DNA of 15,773 nucleotides from NCBI GenBank assembly GCA_047606565.1, contig JASGEH010000226.1:1-15773 (forward strand), written 5' to 3'. The notes below the pieces were generated by a model, which saw only the letters and a list, made by a program, of their open reading frames with translations, did not search any database and had not been told where the DNA came from. This document shows, piece after piece, positions 9,612 to 15,773 of the stretch (position 1 is its first letter; every line of letters begins with the position of its first letter). The translations under genes and the position numbers were made by a program. The stretch is from Comamonas_F sp047606565. Lineage in GTDB: Bacteria > Pseudomonadota > Gammaproteobacteria > Burkholderiales > Burkholderiaceae_C.

Positions 9612-10646
9612 TCAGCCCTGGCGCGCGCGGTAGGCCTCGGCCAGCAGGCGTGCCGAGGCCAGGCGGGCATCGCCTTCGAGCAGCGGCTGGTCGATGATGA
9701 ATTCCGCGATGCCGTGGCGTTCGTGCAGCGCATCGAGCGCGCGCACCACGTCGGCGCCGCTGCCGTGCAGGACGTGGACTTCCCGTGGCTCGATCTGGTG
9801 GTCGCCGCCGCCGGCCTGGCGCACGTAGGCCTCGGCCTGCTGCAGGCTGCCGACGTTGACCGCCTGACCGTCGCCCACGCGGACCCGGAAGTGCTGCTGC
9901 CCGGTGGCCAGGCGCGCGGCCTCGGCGGCGTCCTCGCTGGCGATGACCGAGATGGCCAGCAGCGCGGGCCGGCCGGTCAATTGCCGGTAGTGGCCGAGCA
10001 CGCGGTCGACCTCGGCCGGCGCGCCGTTGATGTGCGCCGCGTAGACCAGCGGCCAGCCGTGCCGCGCGGCCAGCTCGGCGCTGGCGATGCTGGCGCCCAG
10101 CAAAAAGGGCTGGGCCGGCTCGGGCGGCAGCGGCGTGGCGCGCAGCACGGCGCTGGCCTCGGTTTCGGGGCTGCCCGCGCTGCCCGTGCCGGGCACATCG
10201 GCGGGGGCTGGCGTCAGGTGGGCGACCAGCTCGGCCAGTTGCGCCTCGAAGGGCGGCTTGTGCTGCGGGTCGCGCGCGGCCTGCAGCGCGCGCGTCGACA
10301 GCGGCAGGCCGCCCGGCGCCTTGCCCACGCCCAGGTCGACCCGGCCGGGGGCCAGCGCGGCCAGCAGGTTGAAGTTCTCGGCCACCTTGTAGGGGCTGTA
10401 GTGCTGCAGCATCACGCCGCCGGAGCCGACGCGGATGCGAGTGGTCTGCGCCAGGATGTGGGCGATCAGGATCTCGGGCGAGGGGCAGGCCAGCCGCAGC
10501 GTGTTGTGGTGCTCGGCCAGCCAGTAGCGCTGGTAGCCCCAGGCCTCGGCCTGGCGCGCCAGCGCCACGCTGCGGGCCAGGGCCTGGGCGGCGTTGTCGT
10601 TTTCGCCCAGGGGGCTTTTGTCAAGAAGACTCAGGGTGTAGCCCAT
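9612..10646 (-). CDS. LLM-class flavin-dependent oxidoreductase, short MsnO8/YtmO-like group
   Basis: A 344-residue bacterial-luciferase-like TIM-barrel enzyme. Group marks are the N-terminal LSLLDKSPLG (5-14), GYQRYWLAEHHN (37-48), RIRVGSGGVMLQHYSPYKVAE (70-90), GRVDLGVGKAPGG (101-113) and a LLGASIASAELAARHGWPLVYAAH segment. These are typical of the roughly 330-350-residue MsnO8-type LLM proteins, which include B. subtilis YtmO (CmoO). Reduced flavin (FMNH2 or F420-like) is the expected cofactor in the superfamily; FMN is likelier in this bacterium. The ATG at 10646 is preferred over one at 10676: AAAGAGAG lies upstream and MGYTLSLLD starts at the family-typical place. First gene of the long operon, divergent from the third LLM gene. 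Substrate unknown. Confidence 0.9.
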   Translation of the reverse strand: MGYTLSLLDKSPLGENDNAAQALARSVALARQAEAWGYQRYWLAEHHNTLRLACPSPEILIAHILAQTTRIRVGSGGVMLQHYSPYKVAENFNLLAALAPGRVDLGVGKAPGGLPLSTRALQAARDPQHKPPFEAQLAELVAHLTPAPADVPGTGSAGSPETEASAVLRATPLPPEPAQPFLLGASIASAELAARHGWPLVYAAHINGAPAEVDRVLGHYRQLTGRPALLAISVIASEDAAEAARLATGQQHFRVRVGDGQAVNVGSLQQAEAYVRQAGGGDHQIEPREVHVLHGSGADVVRALDALHERHGIAEFIIDQPLLEGDARLASARLLAEAYRARQG

Positions 10647-10746
10647 GGTCGGTACTCTCTTTTTTATAGAGGCCATGCCGCGCGCGGTGCAGGGTCCGCA
10701 AGCCGGTCAGGGCGCTGGTCTGGCGGCCGATTCTGGGGAGCTCGGT

Positions 10747-10775
10747 TCATGCGTGCAACGAATGAAGACGCATGA
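10747..10775. promoter_or_regulatory. Perfect 8-bp inverted repeat, candidate operator
   Basis: TCATGCGT at 10747-10754 and its exact reverse complement ACGCATGA at 10768-10775 are separated by 13 bp. The arm centres are 21 bp apart, two helical turns, which suits a dimeric regulator binding one face of the DNA. It lies roughly in the middle of the divergent region, about 100 bp from the leftward start and 135 bp from the rightward one, where one factor could control both. The regulator family cannot be told from the repeat. Confidence 0.45.
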
Positions 10776-10850
10776 CTTAATGCGGCGCGTGCCTGCTACG
10801 CTGTTTCAGAACCTGTTCAACGCAAAGTAAAGGGCAAAGGGCAGGCCTGT

Positions 10851-10869
10851 GGATGGTGCGCTGCCATCC
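10851..10869 (+). other. Small hairpin in the presumed leader of the rightward LLM gene
   Basis: GGATGG (10851-10856) and CCATCC (10864-10869) form a 6-bp stem with a 7-base loop, 30 bases before the ribosome site. No T-run follows, so it is not a standard terminator. It may be chance in GC-rich DNA. Confidence 0.25.
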
Positions 10870-10898
10870 GCAGGTGAGATGCCTGGCCCGCGACCCCC

Positions 10899-10904
10899 AA
10901 GGAG
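10899..10904 (+). promoter_or_regulatory. Ribosome binding site that fixes a GTG start
   Basis: AAGGAG is spaced 5 bases before GTG at 10910. It supports the GTG over an in-frame ATG at 10853, which has no Shine-Dalgarno and would add 19 atypical residues. Confidence 0.75.
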
Positions 10905-10909
10905 CCTCC

Positions 10910-12235
10910 GTGACCGCAGCCCCCACCACCCGCCGCCTCAAGACCCTGTTCGGCGCCGCCAGCCTGGTCTACGCCGAGGGCGACGAGCCGCCCGCCCGCG
11001 GTCCCCGGCGCGCGGCCGCGCTGGCGCGCCGCGCCGAGGCCGAGCGCATCACCGGTCTGTTCACGGCCGATTTGCTGCACGCTGACCCGCAGGGCCTGTC
11101 GGGCACCACAGGCACGCAGGAGCCCATCGTCGCGCTGGCCGCGCTGAGCCAGGCGACCGAACGCATCGGCCTGGTGGCGACCGTCTCGACCACCTTTTCC
11201 GAGCCCTACAACCTGGCGCGGCTGATCGGAACGCTCGACCACGTGAGCGGCGGGCGCGCGGCCTGGAACGCCATCACCTCGTCGGTCGGCGAGGAAAACT
11301 TCGGCGGCGTGCTGCCTGGACCCGAGGCCCGCTACGCGCGCGCCGAGGAATTTGTCGCCGCCTTCCAGGCGCTGTTCGAGGCCAACGACCCGGGCGCCGC
11401 GCGGCGCACCGCCAGCGGCGCCATCGCGCTCGACCCGCGCCGCCTGCACCGCATCGACTTCCAGGGCGAGCAGGTGCGCGTGCAGGGGCCGCTGAACGTG
11501 CCGCCCGGGCCGCAGCGCCGTCCGGTGCAGTTCCAGGCCGGGCAGTCCGAGCACGGCATCACGCTGGGCGCGCGCTGGGCCGAGGTGGTCTACACCTCGC
11601 AGCCCACGCTGGAGCAGGCGCGCGCCTTCGTGGCCGAGCTGCAGCGCCGCGCGCGCGCCTTCGGCCGCGAGGGCGAGCGGCTGCCGCGGGTGATGAATTC
11701 CTTCCACTCGGTGATCGGCGAGTCTGATGCCGACGTGGCGCGCCGCGTGCGCGAGCGTGACGAGCGTGTCGACTTCGAGCAAGGCCGGCTGCAACTGGCC
11801 GACATGCTGGGTGGCGGCGTCGATCTGTCGGAACTGCCGCTGGACCAGCCCTTGCCGGCCCGCTTGCTGCCTGAGGTCACCCAGGTCCACCGCCGGCGCG
11901 GCCGGGTGGAGATCTTCCGGCGCTATGCCGAGCAGGGGCTGACGCTGCGCGAGCTGATCCTGCGGGCGCGCGAAACCGGCCACTGGTTCGTGGCGGGCAC
12001 GCCCGAGCAACTGGCCGACGCCATCGAGGAACGCTGGAGGGCCGGCGTGCTCGACGTCATTTCGCTGCACGGCCTGGGTCAGCCTGACCAGGAAAGCCTG
12101 TTGCTCGACGGCCTGCTGCCCGAGCTGCGCCGGCGCCGGCTGATCGACGAGGACTACCTGGGCGAGACTTTCCGCGAGAACCTGGCTCTGCCGCCCCTGG
12201 CGCCATTCGAGGCGCCGCCCGTCGCGCGCGGCTGA
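10910..12235 (+). CDS. LLM-class flavin-dependent monooxygenase, NtaA/DszA family (divergent member)
   Basis: A 441-residue protein starting at GTG. It shares the framework of the NtaA/SnaA/DszA family: FTADLLH (51-57), ATERIGLVATVSTTFSEPYNLAR (82-104), GRAAWNAITS (115-124), an RYARAEEFVAAFQALFE stretch, GPQRRPVQFQAGQSEHG, and a C-terminal DEDYLGETFRENLALPP. The usual N-terminal AWRHP motif is missing and the first strand is followed by a short Gly/Pro/Arg-rich stretch, so it is only a distant paralogue of the monooxygenase at 550-1917. It is the only plus-strand gene and probably shares the divergent control region with the transporter operon. It likely needs an external FMN reductase, none of which is in view. 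The final 82 bp overlap the DUF3422 gene on the other strand. Substrate unknown. Confidence 0.9.
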   Translation: MTAAPTTRRLKTLFGAASLVYAEGDEPPARGPRRAAALARRAEAERITGLFTADLLHADPQGLSGTTGTQEPIVALAALSQATERIGLVATVSTTFSEPYNLARLIGTLDHVSGGRAAWNAITSSVGEENFGGVLPGPEARYARAEEFVAAFQALFEANDPGAARRTASGAIALDPRRLHRIDFQGEQVRVQGPLNVPPGPQRRPVQFQAGQSEHGITLGARWAEVVYTSQPTLEQARAFVAELQRRARAFGREGERLPRVMNSFHSVIGESDADVARRVRERDERVDFEQGRLQLADMLGGGVDLSELPLDQPLPARLLPEVTQVHRRRGRVEIFRRYAEQGLTLRELILRARETGHWFVAGTPEQLADAIEERWRAGVLDVISLHGLGQPDQESLLLDGLLPELRRRRLIDEDYLGETFRENLALPPLAPFEAPPVARG

Positions 12236-13608
12236 GCGCCGGCGTCGTGGTCGGCCCGGTCGGGCTCGCCGGCCACCCGGTGCGCCACGCGGTGCAGGCG
12301 GCGGATGGCGCGCCAGATGGCGACGGCGATGATGGGCACCGAGACGGCGACCGCCTCGTCGGTGGAGATCGGCAGCCAGCCGCGTTCGTGCAGGCCCTTG
12401 GCGACATAGCCCACCAGGCCGGCGCCGTAGTAGGTGATGGCCGCCACCGACAGGCCCTCGACCGCGCTTTGCAGCAGGATCTGCACCTTCTGGCGCCGGT
12501 TCATGGCGTCGAGCAGGTCCTGGCTGTTTTGCTGCTGCTCGATCTCCACGCGCGTGCGCAGCAGGTTGCTGGCACGCGAGATGCGCTCGGAGAGCTGCTG
12601 CTGGCGCCGGCCGGCCCAGGCGCAGGTCTGGCGCGCCGGGGCGACGCGGCGGTCGAGGAACTCGCGCAGCGTGGGCAGCCCGGGGATGCGTTCCTCGCGC
12701 AACTCGTCGAGCCGGTTGTCGACCAGTTCGAAATAGGCCGCACTGGCCGAAAAGCGCGCATGCGTGCTGGCGTACAGGCTCTCGACCTGGGCGGCGAGCT
12801 GGGTCAGCTCGTGCAGCAGCTCGGGCTCGCTGCGGCGGTCGGCGCTGCGGATGCGGTTGGCCAGGTGCGCCAGGTCGCGCTCGGCGCCGGCCAGCGTAGC
12901 CGTCACCTCGCGCGCGGCGGGCAGGCCCAGCAGGGCCAGCATGCGGTAGGTCTCGACTTCCACCAGGCGCTGCACGGCGCGCCCGAGGTGGATCTGGGAC
13001 ATCGCCGGCGTGGTCGCCAGCAGCATGCGGCCAAAGCCGTCGGCGTGCAGCCGGAAGTCGCCGTAGACGGCGGCCTCGCCGCCCATCAGGCGGGCGCCGC
13101 ACAGCGAGCTGGCGTCCAGCGCCTGCGGGATCAGGTCATCGGCCAGCTCGGCTTGTGGCAGTACCAGCAGGTGGATGCCGACCAGCCACTGGCCGGGCAT
13201 GCGCGCCAGCCACTCGCGCGGCACCAGGTCGGTGGCGCTGGCGTCGAAGGCGGTGGGCACCTGCGGCAGCGCGCGGCGGAAGGTGTAGGTCTGGAACTCG
13301 GTGTGCTGCTCCCAGCGCAGGTGCACGCCGCCCAGGTCGACGCCGATGTGGCTGTCCTCGGGCGCGGGCAGCGGCAGGTGGTGCGCGCGCAGCAGCTCGC
13401 ACAGGTGCTCGCGCACCGCCCCGGGCGGCACCTCGCCGGCCGGCGTCAGCAGCGCCAGATGGGTCAGCGCCAGCGGCGCGCTCAGGTGTTCGTGCGGGCG
13501 GGCGTGCACCTCGTTGTGGAGCACCTCGCGCAGGGGGTGTGAAACAGTCAGCAACGGGAGACCCTCCGGGTTGGGGAACACGGCCGGCCAAGGCGGCGCG
13601 AATGGCAC
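12154..13608 (-). CDS. DUF3422 family protein with two C-terminal membrane helices
   Basis: A protein of up to 484 residues, recognised by the DUF3422 hallmark HPLREVLHNEVHARP (24-38) near the N-terminus. Its long middle is helical with likely coiled coil (about 265-385, including LVDNRLDELREERIPGLPTLREFLDRR and VEIEQQQNSQDLLDAMNRRQKVQ). Two hydrophobic helices follow at about 383-403 and 419-436, so it is probably anchored in the inner membrane by its C-terminus. Function is unknown for the family. The first in-frame start is GTG at 13608 with no Shine-Dalgarno; a TTG at 13554 has GGAGG 8 bases upstream and would give 466 residues beginning LLTVSHPLRE, which may be the true start. The last 37 residues form a Gly/Ala/Arg-rich tail that lies mostly antisense to the neighbouring LLM gene and may be a non-conserved extension. 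The upstream neighbour is the cardiolipin synthase gene, 69 bp away. Confidence 0.88.
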   Translation of the reverse strand: MPFAPPWPAVFPNPEGLPLLTVSHPLREVLHNEVHARPHEHLSAPLALTHLALLTPAGEVPPGAVREHLCELLRAHHLPLPAPEDSHIGVDLGGVHLRWEQHTEFQTYTFRRALPQVPTAFDASATDLVPREWLARMPGQWLVGIHLLVLPQAELADDLIPQALDASSLCGARLMGGEAAVYGDFRLHADGFGRMLLATTPAMSQIHLGRAVQRLVEVETYRMLALLGLPAAREVTATLAGAERDLAHLANRIRSADRRSEPELLHELTQLAAQVESLYASTHARFSASAAYFELVDNRLDELREERIPGLPTLREFLDRRVAPARQTCAWAGRRQQQLSERISRASNLLRTRVEIEQQQNSQDLLDAMNRRQKVQILLQSAVEGLSVAAITYYGAGLVGYVAKGLHERGWLPISTDEAVAVSVPIIAVAIWRAIRRLHRVAHRVAGEPDRADHDAGAQPRATGGASNGARGGRARFSRKVSPR

Positions 13609-13636
13609 CGCCAGGCGGCGCTGGAATCTGTCCAGG

Positions 13637-13642
13637 ATTCTA
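13637..13642 (-). promoter_or_regulatory. Possible -10 element upstream of the DUF3422 gene
   Basis: TAGAAT on the minus strand matches the sigma-70 -10 consensus at five of six positions and sits in a short AT-richer patch between the two genes. No good -35 hexamer lies 16-18 bp upstream. It would put a transcript start near 13630. Weak evidence. Confidence 0.25.
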
Positions 13643-13673
13643 GGGTTTTCCCGGAGTTCCCCGGTGCTCGAAC

Positions 13674-13692
13674 GGGTTCAGATCTGAAACCC
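13674..13692. repeat. Palindrome over the stop codon of the cardiolipin synthase gene
   Basis: A 12-bp perfect palindrome TTCAGATCTGAA (13677-13688) is extended on both sides by GGG/CCC with a single bulged base. It forms a compact inverted repeat that spans the TGA stop. The minus-strand transcript could fold into a stem of about 7 bp with a GATC loop, but no T-run follows, so it would be a poor intrinsic terminator. It could slow decay or readthrough into the DUF3422 gene, or be chance. Confidence 0.4.
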
Positions 13693-15216
13693 CAGCCAGC
13701 GCACCAGCCCCTCGCCGATGTCGCGCAGCAGGCTGGCCTGCGCGCGTGGCGCGTAGGGCCGGGCGTCGGCGGCGAGGGTCTCCACCCACTGCTGCAGCGC
13801 GGCGATGTCTGGCGGGCTGTAGAGCGCCACCATCAGCTCGAAGTTGAGGAACAGGCTGCGCGCGTCGAGGTTGAGCGAGCCGGCCAGGCCCAGGCTGTCG
13901 TCGATGAGGATGGCCTTGGCGTGCATCATCGAGTCGACCCGCAGGATGCGCCCGCCGGCGGCGGCGAAGTCGCGCAGCGGCTGCTTGCGCACGATGTCGG
14001 CCAGCCAGTGGTTGGAGCGTTGCGGGATCACCAGGGTGACCTCCACGCCGCGCAGCGCCGCCAGCCGCAGCGCGCGCAGCAGGCTGTCGTCGGGCACGAA
14101 GTAGGGCGTGACGGCCCAGACCCGCTCGCGGGCCTGGTAAAGCCCGGTCAGCAGCAGGCTCAGCACGGTGTCTTCCGGCAGGTCGGGGCCGCTGGGCACC
14201 AGTTGCGCGAGATGGCGCGCGGTCTCCGGGGCGGCTTCGGGGGCCGTCGTTGCGGCCGGCAGGCCGGCGGCGCGGGTGATTCCAACGGTGGGGGGCGTGC
14301 CGGCCTTGCTGGCTTTGCGGTCGGCTCGCTGGCGCGAGCCCTGGCCGCGATGGCGCCGCCAGGAGGCGTTGAAGAGCCGGTGCGCGTCGTGGGCGAGCTG
14401 GCCTTCGATGGTCAGCGTCAGGTCGATCCAGGCCGGCTGGCCGCGCGCGGCGAAGAAATATTCCTGGGCCAGGTTGCGCCCGCCGGTCCACAGGCGCTGG
14501 CCGTCAGCGACCACCAGCTTGCGGTGGTTGCGCAGGTTGATGCGCCCGCGCATGGGGTTGTGCAGCAGCGGCATGAAGCGGCGCAGCGCCACGCCGGCCG
14601 CGCGCAGCCGGCGCAGGAAGCGGCGCGAGGTGGCCCAACTGCCGGCCGCGTCGATCAGCACCCGCACGCGCACGCCGCGCGCGGCGGCCTGTTCGAGCAG
14701 GCTGGCGAGGTGGTGGGCGACGGCGTCGTTGCCCAGCACGTAGGTGCAGACGTCGAGCGTGTGCTGGGCGCTGGCGATCACGCGCTCCAGCTCGCGCAGC
14801 GCGTGCATGCCGTCGCGGTGCAGCACCACCGCGTCGTTGGCGCGCGGGGAGCCCAGGCGCAGTCCGTCGAGCGTCGCCATGGCCCAATGGCCGCCGTTGC
14901 CGTCGGCAGCGTCGAGCGCCGGCGCCCGAGGCTGCGGGCTGGGCAGGGGGCGCGCGTATTTGCGCAGGCCGACCAGCAGGTAGGCGGGCAATCCCACATA
15001 GGGCACCAGCACCAGCAGCAGCACCCAGGCGAAGGCGGCCGAGGGGTGGCGGCGGGTGTGCGTGAGGTGGGTGGTGATGGCGTAGACCAGCAGGCTGAAC
15101 ACGATGAACAGCAGATGGCCGAAGGGCAGCAGGAGCGGATTGGTCAGCGGATGCACGGCTGTCGGGGCGGGCAGGAGGCGGTGGGCTGGCGCCCGTCGCG
15201 GAGCGCGCCGGTGCAT
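13678..15216 (-). CDS. cls: Cardiolipin synthase / phospholipase D family protein
   Basis: A 512-residue membrane enzyme of the two-HKD phospholipase D superfamily. Two N-terminal membrane helices (about 33-50 and 60-82) resemble those of ClsA. HKD motif 1 is HRKLVVAD with H231, K233 and D238, followed by TGGRN. HKD motif 2 is HAKAILID with H432, K434 and D439, followed by GLAGSLNLDARSLFLNFE, very close to the ClsA second motif. Bacterial Cls condenses two phosphatidylglycerols (or PG with PE) into cardiolipin at the inner membrane. Between the halves is a low-complexity insert (about 287-335, Arg/Gln then Ala/Thr/Pro) longer than usual for ClsA. The ATG at 15216 has only a weak AGG upstream; GTG at 15156 is an alternative that would keep both helices. 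It follows the sensor kinase gene by 49 bp, so co-transcription is likely. A nuclease or other transphosphatidylase role is less likely given the Cls-like motifs. Confidence 0.9.
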   Translation of the reverse strand: MHRRAPRRAPAHRLLPAPTAVHPLTNPLLLPFGHLLFIVFSLLVYAITTHLTHTRRHPSAAFAWVLLLVLVPYVGLPAYLLVGLRKYARPLPSPQPRAPALDAADGNGGHWAMATLDGLRLGSPRANDAVVLHRDGMHALRELERVIASAQHTLDVCTYVLGNDAVAHHLASLLEQAAARGVRVRVLIDAAGSWATSRRFLRRLRAAGVALRRFMPLLHNPMRGRINLRNHRKLVVADGQRLWTGGRNLAQEYFFAARGQPAWIDLTLTIEGQLAHDAHRLFNASWRRHRGQGSRQRADRKASKAGTPPTVGITRAAGLPAATTAPEAAPETARHLAQLVPSGPDLPEDTVLSLLLTGLYQARERVWAVTPYFVPDDSLLRALRLAALRGVEVTLVIPQRSNHWLADIVRKQPLRDFAAAGGRILRVDSMMHAKAILIDDSLGLAGSLNLDARSLFLNFELMVALYSPPDIAALQQWVETLAADARPYAPRAQASLLRDIGEGLVRWLGFQI

Positions 15217-15265
15217 TGTGCCTGTCCCGCGCGGGCGGTTGGGCGGCGGTTGTCCGATGTGGCTG

Positions 15266-15773
15266 TCAGCCAGGCGGCAGCGTGAGGGTGACGCGCAGGC
15301 CGCCGCCCGGCGCGTCGTCCAGCGCGATGGCGATGCCCTGGCGCTGCGCGAGGGTGCGCACGATGGCCAAGCCCAGGCCGCTGCCGGGTGCCTGGGTGGC
15401 GAGGTCGGGGCTGCGGTAGAAGCGGTCGAACACGCGCTCGCGCTCGCCGGGGGCGATGCCGGGGCCGCTGTCGTCGATGACGATGGCGGCGCGCCCTTGC
15501 GGGTCGGCGTGCAGCGCGAGGTCGACGCGGCCGCCCTCGGGGCTGTACTTGACGGCGTTTTCGAGTAGGTTGCGCAGCACGGTGCGCAGGGCGCTGGATT
15601 CGGCGGTGCTGGTGGGAAGGGGCGTTGCCTGCGGCTCGGCCAGGCCGATGTCGATGCGGCGCGCGGCGGCTTGCGGCAGCACGTCGGCGACGGCCAGGCG
15701 CAGGGTGGCGAGCAGGTCGCCCGGCGTGCCGGCCGCATCGCGCGCGCCGGGCGGCGCGGCCTCGCCGGCCTCG
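15266..15773 (-). CDS. Sensor histidine kinase, C-terminal ATPase domain (partial)
   Basis: The last 168 residues of a two-component sensor kinase; the frame is open to the right edge. The HATPase_c boxes are complete: N-box NLLENAVKYSPEGG (near 15571-15530), G1 DDSGPGI (near 15472), F-box VFDRFYRS, and G2 GSGLGLAIV (near 15385-15360). The preceding DLLATLRLAVADVLPQAAARRIDIGL is the usual link from the dimerisation helices, as in QseC/TctE-type kinases. The His-containing dimerisation domain and membrane sensor lie outside the window. A GTG at 15682 is not a real start because conserved sequence continues upstream. A response regulator gene is expected further right. Its stop is 49 bp before the cardiolipin synthase start. 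The signal sensed cannot be inferred from this part. Confidence 0.92.
   Translation of the reverse strand, partial: EAGEAAPPGARDAAGTPGDLLATLRLAVADVLPQAAARRIDIGLAEPQATPLPTSTAESSALRTVLRNLLENAVKYSPEGGRVDLALHADPQGRAAIVIDDSGPGIAPGERERVFDRFYRSPDLATQAPGSGLGLAIVRTLAQRQGIAIALDDAPGGGLRVTLTLPPG

Larger units (their letters stand above)
10647..10909. promoter_or_regulatory. Divergent intergenic region between two LLM genes
   Basis: This 263-bp gap is the only place from which both the long leftward operon and the rightward LLM gene can be driven. It is visibly more AT-rich in two stretches (10651-10670 and 10745-10835) than the flanking genes. I could not identify convincing -35/-10 pairs on either strand. 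It contains the inverted repeat at 10747-10775 and a small hairpin at 10851-10869. No open reading frame here looks real and no regulator gene is adjacent. Confidence 0.7.

Noticed and set aside
10735..10810. Sigma-70 promoters in the divergent region (TTGCAC to CAGAAT at 17 bp leftward; TACGCT rightward)
   Set aside because: Only three to four of six bases match in each hexamer, which is no better than chance in a search of this length. A promoter must exist here but I cannot place it.
10853..10909. ATG at 10853 as start of the rightward LLM gene
   Set aside because: It has no ribosome site, the added residues (MVRCHPQVRCLARDPQGAS) are unlike the family, and GTG at 10910 has AAGGAG at ideal spacing.
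10813..13102. Minus-strand frame antisense to the rightward LLM and fused to the DUF3422 gene region
   Set aside because: The translation is Arg/Ala/Gln-rich with no motifs, and both real genes on this stretch have clear family signatures.

Overview
The window is very GC-rich and densely coded, with small gaps, ATGA stop/start overlaps and several weak or absent Shine-Dalgarno sites. Gene content (a DUF3422 protein, a two-HKD cardiolipin-synthase-like protein, a QseC/TctE-like kinase, dipeptide-type ABC transport with LLM monooxygenases) suggests a betaproteobacterium of the Burkholderiales, plausibly Comamonadaceae. This is inferred from gene content and base composition only; no rRNA or marker gene is present.

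Region A (1 to about 10646, all minus strand) looks like one long transcription unit read from right to left. In order it encodes a short bacterial-luciferase-like (LLM) flavin oxidoreductase, a GNAT acetyltransferase, two closely related family-5 (peptide/opine/nickel type) periplasmic binding proteins in tandem, DppB-like and DppC-like permeases, one fused double-ATPase subunit, a long NtaA/SnaA/DszA-type LLM monooxygenase and a HAD-family hydrolase cut by the window edge. Four-base ATGA overlaps join binding protein 2 to binding protein 1, the DppC-like permease to the ATPase, and the long monooxygenase to the HAD gene.

Region B (10647 to 12235) starts with a 263-base divergent intergenic region. 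It holds an 8-bp perfect inverted repeat with arm centres 21 bp apart, a good operator candidate. To its right a third LLM gene, again NtaA/DszA type, runs on the plus strand from a GTG with a strong AAGGAG ribosome site.

Region C (12154 to the right edge, minus strand) is a separate, housekeeping-like set: a sensor histidine kinase C-terminus, a cardiolipin synthase/phospholipase D protein and a DUF3422 membrane-anchored protein. The DUF3422 gene's 3' end overlaps the end of the third LLM gene tail-to-tail by 82 bp.

Working model (inference): regions A and B form an uptake-and-breakdown module. A high-affinity importer with two receptor variants brings in a small organic compound, perhaps a peptide-like or S-substituted cysteine derivative. 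The GNAT enzyme N-acetylates an amine and FMNH2-dependent LLM monooxygenases cleave it. The enzyme set (YtmO-like short LLM, YtnJ/YxeK-like long LLM, GNAT) parallels the Bacillus subtilis ytm/ytn and yxe pathways for S-alkyl- and S-(2-succino)cysteine, but here it is attached to a peptide-type rather than an amino-acid-type transporter. No deacetylase, flavin reductase or regulator gene is visible in the window.
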